Origin: Gammaproteobacteria bacterium
GTDB lineage: Bacteria > Pseudomonadota > Gammaproteobacteria > GRL18
Assembly: GCA_024511395.1 (NCBI GenBank)
Contig: JANELJ010000012.1
Coordinates: 8,847 to 15,723 of the forward strand
DNA length: 6,877 nt
Direction of reading: 5' to 3'
The notes below the pieces were generated by a model, which did not search any database, had not been told where the DNA came from, and worked only from the letters and a program-made list of their open reading frames with translations. The position numbers were made by a program, and so were the translations under genes. Positions within the stretch are counted from its first letter, which is position 1, and each line of letters starts with the position of its first letter. Below, piece by piece: positions 1-5,326 of this stretch.

Positions 1-52
1 TAAGTGTTAAGTGTTAAGTGTTAAGTGTTAAGTGTTAAGTGTTAAGTGTTAA
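1..52. repeat. Heptanucleotide tandem repeat (TAAGTGT)n
   Basis: Seven perfect head-to-tail copies of TAAGTGT occupy positions 1-49, followed by the partial unit TAA before the pattern breaks. The window starts inside or at the edge of the array, so its full length is unknown. It lies about 40 bp beyond the stop codon of the minus-strand thioredoxin gene, in non-coding DNA. A 7-bp unit would shift the reading frame with each copy gained or lost, so a non-coding location fits. The role is unknown; similar short heptamer arrays are known as intergenic repeats in some bacteria. Confidence 0.95.
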
Positions 53-91
53 TGATTTTGACGGCCATTGGGTTTAATTTTAAGTAACTGT

Positions 92-526
92 TTATAAGTG
101 ACTCTGTACCCACTGGATCAAGCTGTTTTGATCCAGTGCTCCCGCCTGGCGGGCAATTTCCCGACCATGATGAAACAGGGCAATAGTTGGAATACTCCGA
201 ATACCGTATTGAGCCGCCAGAGCCTGTTCCTGCTCTGTATTGACCTTAACCAGTTCCAGTTTATGCTTAAAATAGCTGGCGGTCTGTTCAAACACCGGTG
301 CCATCATTTTACAGGGGCCGCACCAAGGTGCCCAGAAATCCACCAGTACCGGTAAATCATTTTTCTGAATATGTTTGTTAAAGCGGGCTGTGTTCAGTTC
401 TACCGGTTTACCGGGTAATAATATCTGATGACACTTGCCGCATTTTGCCCCGGCCGCCAGTTTGGCAACAGGAATACGGTTGACCGCATCACAATGAGGA
501 CAAACGATATGTACGCTATCTGTCAT
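92..526 (-). CDS. trxC: Thioredoxin 2 (TrxC), zinc-ribbon thioredoxin
   Basis: Cytoplasmic protein disulfide reductase of 144 residues, normally recycled by thioredoxin reductase and NADPH. An N-terminal zinc-ribbon has two CxxC pairs (CPHC at 9-12, CGKC at 29-32), the hallmark that separates TrxC from TrxA. A thioredoxin fold follows, with the active site WCGPC at 68-72 and the cis-proline loop SIPT around Pro113. The length is close to that of E. coli TrxC. The ATG is supported by GGAG eight bases upstream on the minus strand. It is the last gene of the leftward group, 81 bp after grxC, a gap long enough for its own promoter, although only a weak TATATA-like -10 is visible. In E. coli, trxC belongs to the OxyR oxidative-stress regulon; no such operator could be recognised here. 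Family assignment is firm. That it acts together with the adjacent glutaredoxin and rhodanese is inference from position. Confidence 0.95.
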   Translation of the reverse strand: MTDSVHIVCPHCDAVNRIPVAKLAAGAKCGKCHQILLPGKPVELNTARFNKHIQKNDLPVLVDFWAPWCGPCKMMAPVFEQTASYFKHKLELVKVNTEQEQALAAQYGIRSIPTIALFHHGREIARQAGALDQNSLIQWVQSHL

Positions 527-607
527 GCGCTTTTCTCCATTTATATATAGTATTTAAAAATAATGTTTATTACTTATAAATGGGAACGTTTATCCAGTTT
601 TAAAGTT

Positions 608-889
608 TTATATGACTATATCCGGAAAAAACAGCGCATCCAGTTTGCCGGCAGACTCTAGAGCAAATATGTCATCACAACCGCCGACATGGGTACCGCC
701 GATAAAGATCTGCGGTACGGATGTGACTCCGTTGCTTTTCTGGATCATTTCTTCACGTAATTCAGGCTGCGCACCGACATCAATTTCGTTATAGCTGACT
801 TCCTTAGCATTGAGCAGGCCTCTGGCCCGAACACAATAAGGACAGTATTGAGTCAGATAAATAGTAATTTCTGCTTGTTGTTTGGACAT
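608..889 (-). CDS. grxC: Glutaredoxin 3 (GrxC)
   Basis: Small cytoplasmic dithiol glutaredoxin of 93 residues that reduces protein disulfides and glutathione mixed disulfides using glutathione. The active site CPYC is at 16-19. The cis-proline glutathione-binding element reads SVP at 57-59 (TVP is the commoner form), and the GGCDD motif at 69-73 completes the glutathione site. Length and motif order are those of bacterial glutaredoxin 3. A Shine-Dalgarno-like AAGG lies about seven bases before the ATG on the minus strand. It sits 60 bp downstream of the rhodanese gene, and yibN-grxC is a conserved pair in Gammaproteobacteria. In E. coli the next gene is secB; here it is trxC. The two are probably co-transcribed with the rhodanese, since no terminator is visible between them. 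Confidence 0.96.
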   Translation of the reverse strand: MSKQQAEITIYLTQYCPYCVRARGLLNAKEVSYNEIDVGAQPELREEMIQKSNGVTSVPQIFIGGTHVGGCDDIFALESAGKLDALFFPDIVI

Positions 890-949
890 GGCTTAACCTT
901 TTCTCAAGCGTGTGAAAAATCTGAATTAATGTTACTCATCAACACTTTT

Positions 950-1366
950 TTAAGCTTTTTTCATTGGTAAATTTTCTTTTTCCCAGGCCATTACACCGCC
1001 ACTCAGGTTATGGACGTTTTCAAAACCGTGTTTTTTCAGAATGCTGCAGGCACGACCCGAACGGCTCCCGGAACGGCAACTAAGAATAATATGTTTATCT
1101 TTGTACTTGTTTAATTCGTCCACCCGGCCTTTCAGGGCACTGAGCGGAATATGAATGGAATCAGGTATATGGCCGGACTGGTATTCCTTGTCTTCACGAA
1201 CATCCACAATGACGGTGCCGGGTTCATGGCTTAATAGCTGTACCGCCTGCAAAGCGCTGATATCGTAAGAAGATTTGATAAATGAATTGATGATCATTCC
1301 CAGCAGGAAGAACCACATCAGGATCATCACCCAATTCGTTGTGACAAATTCGTTCAAATGTTCCAT
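950..1366 (-). CDS. yibN: Membrane-anchored rhodanese-like sulfurtransferase (YibN type)
   Basis: A 138-residue protein with one N-terminal membrane helix (about residues 12-30, rich in W, F, I, L, M) followed by a single rhodanese domain (about 35-132). Visible rhodanese marks are VDVRE at 54-58, GHIPDSIHIPL at 65-75, and the active loop CRSGSRSG with predicted catalytic Cys97, followed by Cys107. The intact loop suggests that it can carry a persulfide. The domain is expected on the cytoplasmic side, but topology is inferred. It matches YibN of Gammaproteobacteria, which lies upstream of grxC and divergent from gpmI/envC. The ribosome site is weak: GAGG lies about 16 bases before the ATG. 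A terminator-like hairpin lies between arsR and this gene, so it may have its own promoter in the 70-bp gap. Substrate and physiological partner are not shown by the sequence. Confidence 0.93.
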   Translation of the reverse strand: MEHLNEFVTTNWVMILMWFFLLGMIINSFIKSSYDISALQAVQLLSHEPGTVIVDVREDKEYQSGHIPDSIHIPLSALKGRVDELNKYKDKHIILSCRSGSRSGRACSILKKHGFENVHNLSGGVMAWEKENLPMKKA

Positions 1367-1436
1367 GTATTTAAAACCACAACCTCAAAAATTAATGCTG
1401 TATGTGCCAGAAGGCGTATATTGTGCCGGTAAAAGC

Positions 1437-1475
1437 AAAAAAAACCAAACAGAAATTACCTCTGATTGGTTTTTT
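1437..1475 (-). terminator. Rho-independent terminator downstream of arsR (bidirectional form)
   Basis: CCAA-a-CAGA (1445-1453) pairs with TCTG-a-TTGG (1461-1469) around a 7-nt loop. The stem is flanked by A8 on the left (1437-1444) and T6 on the right (1470-1475). On the minus strand this gives a stem followed by eight U residues, about 90 nt past the arsR stop, as expected for an intrinsic terminator of arsR. It could also act on the plus strand, where no gene needs it. It may attenuate rather than abolish read-through into the rhodanese gene. Confidence 0.75.
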
Positions 1476-1480
1476 AGTCA

Positions 1481-1528
1481 TAATTAAGTCTTTCAGCAGC
1501 AGACTGAATACTGCTGCAGATTTAATTA
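1481..1528. repeat. 48-bp imperfect inverted repeat between arsR and yibN
   Basis: TAATTAA (1481-1487) mirrors TTAATTA (1522-1528), TCT (1489-1491) mirrors AGA (1518-1520), and CAGCAG (1494-1499) mirrors CTGCTG (1511-1516). An alternative register gives a perfect 7-bp stem GCAGCAG/CTGCTGC (1496-1502 with 1511-1517) and an 8-nt loop. It lies about 38 bp past the arsR stop, just before the terminator hairpin. There is no U-tract next to it, so it is not itself a standard terminator. It could be an mRNA-stabilising hairpin, a protein-binding palindrome or a small dispersed repeat. Confidence 0.7.
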
Positions 1529-1565
1529 CTGATGTGTACTTTATTACAGGAGTTTACAACAGCAG

Positions 1566-1916
1566 CTAACTGCCCAAAGTACAGAATACATCTCTCATCA
1601 TGCCGATTAAACGCAAGGTTCTGGCATCGCCCACTCGATAATACACTCGATTTGCATCTTTACGGGAAGCAAGAATGCCCTTGTCCCGGAGAATGGCCAA
1701 ATGCTGTGAGATATTACTTTGTGAAGTGCCTACCTTTTCAACAATATCCTGAACACTGATTTCTGCATCGCCCAGGGTACATAAGATTTTTAATCGCAGG
1801 GGATGAGACATCGCTTTTAACGACCGTGAAGCACGATCAATATCTTCATCATGTGACATTAAATCCATATTCATATCACAACAGTCCGTCTCGCTCAGGT
1901 TAAATTGGTCACCCAT
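1566..1916 (-). CDS. ArsR-family winged-helix repressor, predicted persulfide sensor (SqrR/BigR/HlyU-like)
   Basis: A 116-residue transcription regulator. After an acidic N-terminal extension with a CC pair at 12-13, the ArsR fold begins at about residue 28. SHPLRLKIL (37-45) is typical of the family, the recognition helix includes SQSNISQHLAILRDKGI (65-81), and the beta-wing includes RKDANRVYYRV (85-95). It lacks the ELCVCDL metal site of arsenic sensors. Instead Cys46 (in ILC) and Cys112 (near the C-terminus) are 66 residues apart, the same spacing as the reactive pair reported in SqrR, BigR and HlyU, which form a di- or tetrasulfide and leave DNA on persulfide exposure. A strong AGGTGAT Shine-Dalgarno before the ATG supports this start over internal Met15, Met17 or Met20. 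It probably represses itself through the palindrome at its -10, and perhaps neighbouring sulfur genes. ArsR family: firm. Persulfide sensing: inferred from cysteine placement and the rhodanese, glutaredoxin and thioredoxin neighbours. Confidence 0.92.
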   Translation of the reverse strand: MGDQFNLSETDCCDMNMDLMSHDEDIDRASRSLKAMSHPLRLKILCTLGDAEISVQDIVEKVGTSQSNISQHLAILRDKGILASRKDANRVYYRVGDARTLRLIGMMRDVFCTLGS

Positions 1917-1990
1917 TATTTATCACCTATTTATCACTTATATTTATTTATCCAAGTTTATACGCATATCCATCTTTACACTCTTTCTTA

Positions 1991-2024
1991 ATACTTAGTA
2001 TATTCAGCCTAGATTATTCGCTAA
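1991..2024 (-). promoter_or_regulatory. Candidate arsR promoter with overlapping operator-like palindrome
   Basis: On the minus strand, TATACT (plus 1997-2002) is a 5/6 match to the -10 consensus. TTAGCG (plus 2019-2024) is a weak -35, with a 16-bp spacer. The odd palindrome ATACT-T-AGTAT (1991-2001) covers the -10, a placement that would let a repressor block RNA polymerase. ArsR proteins commonly repress their own gene in this way. The predicted start would leave about a 74-nt leader before the arsR ATG. The -35 is poor and AT-rich DNA gives many chance matches. Confidence 0.35.
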
Positions 2025-2236
2025 TATAACAATAACAGTATACAATAATATTTGGGGTAATGAGTATGTTTTTTTTCAAAAAAATCATTTAATTTGTTTT
2101 TTTTGAAAATTTTGACCGTATTTTACTTTTTCTGCTCTAAAAAAACACAATTTAGCTTATTAAGGCCATTTGTATCACTGCTTTACCCTGTTTTGAATAA
2201 AAAAATGACTGGATAAAGTGTTTGTCACAAATCTTT

Positions 2237-2245
2237 TGGTATAAT
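2237..2245 (+). promoter_or_regulatory. Extended -10 promoter for the gpmI-envC transcript
   Basis: TGGTATAAT is an exact extended -10 element (TGnTATAAT). No good -35 exists at 17 bp; TTGTCA at 2222-2227 is only 12 bp away, too close to be used. Extended -10 promoters can work without a proper -35, and the upstream DNA is rich in A/T tracts that could help polymerase bind. Transcription would begin near 2252, giving a leader of about 168 nt before gpmI. Confidence 0.65.
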
Positions 2246-2251
2246 AGTGGT

Positions 2252-2419
2252 TTTTCAGTATCAGGCTTGATAAAACAGTGCTTTAACCCCATATAGACTC
2301 GTAAACATGAGTCTTGAGCAGAACCTCATATCGAGCTAATTTTTACGCGTCATTTGCAAGCTTGAAAAAGCCGCCAAGTTGCCTGCAAACGTCCAAACCG
2401 GATTAATCCAGAACAAATT
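2252..2419 (+). promoter_or_regulatory. Structured 5' leader of gpmI with weak ribosome site
   Basis: Three local stem-loops can be drawn: TATCA/TGATA (2259-2272), AGACTC/GAGTCT (2295-2314, extendable inward by a G-U and a T-A pair around an AAAC loop), and TTTGCA...TGCAAA (2353-2389, with further internal pairs). A perfect palindrome GGATTAATCC (2400-2409) comes just before the start codon. The bases before the ATG (AGAACAAATT) contain no clear Shine-Dalgarno. The leader is long enough to host post-transcriptional control, but it matches no riboswitch class I recognise, and such small stems arise by chance. Confidence 0.4.
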
Positions 2420-4000
2420 ATGTCAAAATCATCAACACCCCCAAAACCTTTAACACTGGTTATTCTTGATGGCTGGGGTTATTCTGATAATCCAAGCCAT
2501 AATGCAATTATTGAAGCCAAAACACCGGTGTGGGACAAATTATGGAAGGAAAGGCCGCATACCCTGATTAAGGCCTCTGGTGCTGAAGTCGGGCTGCCTG
2601 CCGGTCAGATGGGTAATTCTGAGGTTGGCCATCTTAATATCGGTTCCGGACGCGTCGTTTACCAGGAGTACACCCGGGTCAGCCGGGCCGTACGTACCGG
2701 TTCTTTCTTTACCAACTGCACCCTGACCGAGGCTGTGGATCAGGCGCTGGAAAATGATAAAGCCGTCCATATTATGGGGCTGCTGTCTCCAGGCGGCGTA
2801 CACAGCCACGAATGTCATATTCATGCCATGGCCAAACTGGCTGCAGAGCGCGGTGTCAGTAAGTTATACCTCCACGCTTTTCTGGATGGCCGTGATACGG
2901 CTCCACGCAGTGCGAAAGAATCCATCACAGCCATGCAATCAGTCTTTGATGAACTGGGTCATGGACGCTTTGCCTCAATTATAGGCCGCTATTATGCCAT
3001 GGATCGGGATCATCGCTGGGAACGGATAAAATCCACCTATGATGTGATTGCCGATGGTAAAGGTGAATTCAGTGCCAAATCAGCAATGGAAAGTCTGGAC
3101 GAGGCCTATCAGCGCGGTGAATCTGATGAGTTTGTCCAGGCTACGGCTGTTATCCCAAAAGGGACTAAGCCGGTGCGGATTGAAGACGGCGATATTATGA
3201 TCTTTATGAACTATCGTTCCGACCGTGCCCGCCAGATCACCCGACCTTTTATTGAAGATGATTTTGAAGCCTTTAAACGGGATCGCCGTTTTAAACTGGG
3301 GCAGTTTGTCAGCCTGACTGAGTATTCTTCCAAGTTTGATATTCCGGTCGCCTTTCCACCCGAACGCCTGAACAATGTCTTTGGTAAATATATTTCCAAA
3401 CTGGGTTTACATCAGCTACGTATTGCAGAAACTGAAAAATACGCCCATGTCACCTTTTTCTTTAACGGTGGCGAGGAAGAACCCTTCCCCTATGAAGATC
3501 GTATTCTGATTGATTCACCGGACGTGGCCACCTATGATCTGCAGCCTGAGATGAATGCACCTCTACTGACTGAAAAGCTGGTAGAAGCCATTAAATCCAA
3601 TGAGTACGATGCCATTATCTGTAACTTTGCCAATCCCGATATGGTGGGTCACACCGGTAATGAAGAAGCCACTATCCAGGCCATTGAAGCACTGGATAAA
3701 TTTATTGATGCCATCTGCAAGGCCACTGATGAGGCTGGCGGTGAGTTATTACTTACTGCGGATCACGGTAATGCCGAACTGATGCTCAATGAAGATACCG
3801 GCCAGGCTCATACCGCTCATACCTGTAATCCTGTCCCCTTTGTTTATGTGGGTCATCGTGATGCGGTTATGGCGGAAACCGGAGCCTTATCCGATATTGC
3901 CCCGACTATGCTGTACCTGATGGGTCTGGATATCCCGTCGGAAATGAATGGCCGGCCACTGCTGACTCTGCAGGAAGATATTGAAACACCTGTCGAATAA
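2420..4000 (+). CDS. gpmI: 2,3-bisphosphoglycerate-independent phosphoglycerate mutase (GpmI)
   Basis: Cytoplasmic glycolytic/gluconeogenic enzyme that interconverts 3- and 2-phosphoglycerate through a phosphoserine intermediate using two Mn(II) ions. At 526 residues it is near the usual length of about 510-515. The alkaline-phosphatase-like part shows Asp17 in VILDGWG and the catalytic Ser67 in GNSEVGH. The phosphotransferase insert follows with GGVHSH, DGRDTAPRSA, GRYYAMDRDHRWER and NYRSDRARQ. The C-terminal metal ligands are in NFANPDMVGHTGN, TADHGNAE and HTAHT. All key motifs are intact. The start at ATG 2420 agrees with the family N-terminus although no good Shine-Dalgarno is present. 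Its 3' end overlaps the predicted envC start by 20 nt, and the gpmI-envC pairing is conserved in Gammaproteobacteria. Promoter: probably the extended -10 at 2237-2245. Confidence 0.98.
   Translation: MSKSSTPPKPLTLVILDGWGYSDNPSHNAIIEAKTPVWDKLWKERPHTLIKASGAEVGLPAGQMGNSEVGHLNIGSGRVVYQEYTRVSRAVRTGSFFTNCTLTEAVDQALENDKAVHIMGLLSPGGVHSHECHIHAMAKLAAERGVSKLYLHAFLDGRDTAPRSAKESITAMQSVFDELGHGRFASIIGRYYAMDRDHRWERIKSTYDVIADGKGEFSAKSAMESLDEAYQRGESDEFVQATAVIPKGTKPVRIEDGDIMIFMNYRSDRARQITRPFIEDDFEAFKRDRRFKLGQFVSLTEYSSKFDIPVAFPPERLNNVFGKYISKLGLHQLRIAETEKYAHVTFFFNGGEEEPFPYEDRILIDSPDVATYDLQPEMNAPLLTEKLVEAIKSNEYDAIICNFANPDMVGHTGNEEATIQAIEALDKFIDAICKATDEAGGELLLTADHGNAELMLNEDTGQAHTAHTCNPVPFVYVGHRDAVMAETGALSDIAPTMLYLMGLDIPSEMNGRPLLTLQEDIETPVE
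3972..3983 (+). promoter_or_regulatory. Ribosome site deciding the envC TTG start
   Basis: AGGA at 3972-3975 stands five bases before TTG 3981, inside the last codons of gpmI. The competing ATG at 4014 follows TCGATTCCTGCT, which has no Shine-Dalgarno. Overlap with the upstream gene suggests that ribosomes finishing gpmI feed envC translation. Confidence 0.6.
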
Positions 4001-5189
4001 TTCGATTCCTGCTATGCACCCCATAATCAGTCGCCTCGCACTGCTGATTATGCTGCTTTCCCTGTTATTCCCATCCTGCGTATTCAGCAGCAACAGCTCA
4101 AGCTCAAAAGGCCAGCTAAAACAACAGCAGTTAAATCAGCTGCGCCAGCAAATTAAAGGCCTGAAATCCAGCCTAAAACAGCAGCAGCATCATAAATCCC
4201 GCCTGGAACAGGAAATTCAGCAGGCAGAACAACGCATTGCTGATACTGCTCGGAAACTGTTTAACACCGGAAAGAAAATCCAGCAGCTTAACAGCAGCTT
4301 GGAACAGCTAAACCAGCACCTGGAAAAACACAACCGGGAATTAAGGGTTCAACAGGAACTGCTGTCCGGTCAGTTACAGGCCAGTTATAATATTGGCCGT
4401 CAGGAATACATTAAATTACTTCTTAACCAGCAGAACCCAGCCACCATCAGCCGGATCATGACTTATTACGATTATTTTAATCGTTCCCGCAGCAGGCAGA
4501 TAGATGAAGTCAACCAGCTGCTCAGCAGTATCAGCGCCGATAAACAGGCCATCAGCCTGACCCGGCAGAACCTGCGAGAACAGCAAATTCAACTGGAAAA
4601 TGAAAAGCGTCAGCTGGAACAGAAACAGGCACAGCGTAATGAACTGGTGAATAAACTGGATCAGAACATTGCCTCTAAAGACAAACAGTTAAAAGATCTG
4701 CTGCGAGACAAAAAGAACCTTACCCGCTTAATCAAAAAACTGAAAAAAGCCCTGGATGATATTCCGGCCCTGCCTACTGAAAAACCCTTTAGCAAACAAC
4801 AGGGCAGGCTCTACTGGCCGGCTAAAGGCAAGGTAAAAAAACTTTATAATCACTGGCGCAGTGTGGGTGAAGTCAAATGGCAGGGCAATATTATCAGTGC
4901 TAGGGAAGGTACACCGGTACATGCCATTTCTCATGGCCGGATTGCCTATTCTGACTGGCTGCGCGGTTACGGTCTGATTGTTATTATTGATCACGGTGAC
5001 GGTTATATGAGTCTGTACGCCCATAACCAGGCTCTGCTTAAGGAAGTGGGCGACTGGATTGAGAATAATGAGATTATTGCTACAGTTGGTAGTAGCAATG
5101 GTTTAAAACAGGCCGGCCTGTATTTTGAGATACGCCATAATGGCAAGCCTGATAATCCCTCCCACTGGTGTAAAAAAAGAAGAAGTTAA
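3981..5189 (+). CDS. envC: EnvC-like murein hydrolase activator (coiled coil plus degenerate LytM domain)
   Basis: Exported protein that, in characterised relatives, sits at the septum with FtsEX and switches on the amidases AmiA/AmiB to split daughter-cell peptidoglycan. The 402 residues comprise a signal sequence (hydrophobic core about 19-31), a long Gln/Leu/Lys-rich coiled coil (about 40-255), and a LytM/M23-fold domain (about 275-398). The zinc-site residues of active M23 enzymes are lost: the first H...D motif reads WQGN, and the terminal HxH reads GLYF. Only the YAH histidine remains. It is therefore an activator, not a hydrolase. The predicted start is TTG 3981, backed by AGGA five bases upstream and a 20-nt overlap with gpmI that implies translational coupling. 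ATG 4014 would give 391 residues but has no ribosome site. A Cys at residue 33 does not make a convincing lipobox. Confidence 0.94.
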   Translation: MKHLSNNSIPAMHPIISRLALLIMLLSLLFPSCVFSSNSSSSKGQLKQQQLNQLRQQIKGLKSSLKQQQHHKSRLEQEIQQAEQRIADTARKLFNTGKKIQQLNSSLEQLNQHLEKHNRELRVQQELLSGQLQASYNIGRQEYIKLLLNQQNPATISRIMTYYDYFNRSRSRQIDEVNQLLSSISADKQAISLTRQNLREQQIQLENEKRQLEQKQAQRNELVNKLDQNIASKDKQLKDLLRDKKNLTRLIKKLKKALDDIPALPTEKPFSKQQGRLYWPAKGKVKKLYNHWRSVGEVKWQGNIISAREGTPVHAISHGRIAYSDWLRGYGLIVIIDHGDGYMSLYAHNQALLKEVGDWIENNEIIATVGSSNGLKQAGLYFEIRHNGKPDNPSHWCKKRRS

Positions 5190-5237
5190 CCTATTGTAAT
5201 TACTAGCCCTATCGGCAAAAATATACCTTGGTTAACT
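5184..5237. repeat. Inverted repeat AGTTAACC/GGTTAACT after envC
   Basis: Perfect 8-bp arms at 5184-5191 and 5230-5237 enclose 38 nt that themselves contain GCC...GGC. The left arm includes the envC stop codon. It lies in the 137-bp gap before ctpA. There is no U-tract, so it is not a standard terminator. It could fold in the envC-ctpA RNA or bind a protein, or may be chance. Confidence 0.35.
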
Positions 5238-5326
5238 GAAAAATACGCCTTATTTGAACTTTTATAACAAATAATAATCTGATAAACGTTATCCAGACAA
5301 TTTTTCCCTATTACCCGGAGCCATGG

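Larger units (their letters stand above)
1917..2419. other. AT-rich divergent regulatory region between arsR and gpmI
   Basis: This 503-bp stretch holds no credible protein gene. From left to right it contains the arsR Shine-Dalgarno and 5' leader (1917 to about 1990), a candidate arsR promoter with an overlapping palindrome (1991-2024), and an extremely AT-rich block with long A and T runs (about 2025-2215) including a 12-bp inverted repeat (2073-2084 with 2098-2109). The gpmI extended -10 promoter (2237-2245) and a gpmI leader with possible stem-loops follow. A second, weaker promoter-like pair TTGACC (2112-2117) / TCTAAA (2136-2141, 18-bp spacer) might also serve gpmI. The A-tract density predicts curved DNA, a possible site for nucleoid proteins or an UP-like element. 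Confidence 0.8.

Noticed and set aside
890..949. Terminator between yibN and grxC
   Set aside because: Only TGTT/AACA-type short pairing is present, with no stable stem before the T-rich stretch.
1532..1759. Plus-strand ORF overlapping the 3' part of arsR
   Set aside because: The minus-strand frame carries a clear ArsR fold. The plus frame has no family features and is a shadow.
2060..2092. Ten-codon ORF MSMFFFKKII after GGGG in the AT-rich region
   Set aside because: Too short, made by T and A runs, and the G-rich stretch is only two bases from the ATG. Nothing supports translation.
2222..2245. TTGTCA/TATAAT as a standard sigma-70 promoter pair
   Set aside because: The spacer is only 12 bp. 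The -10 was kept as an extended -10 element instead.
2540..2824. Minus-strand and alternate-frame ORFs inside gpmI, envC and ctpA
   Set aside because: They lie opposite or out of frame with strongly conserved genes, have no recognisable domains and no ribosome sites.
4077..4079. Cys33 in the EnvC signal region as a lipoprotein attachment site
   Set aside because: The preceding residues FPS have Pro at -2 and Phe at -3, a poor lipobox, and EnvC proteins are normally soluble periplasmic proteins.
4803..5174. EnvC LytM domain as an active M23 peptidase
   Set aside because: The metal-binding His/Asp and the final HxH are replaced (WQGN, GLYF), as expected for EnvC-type activators.
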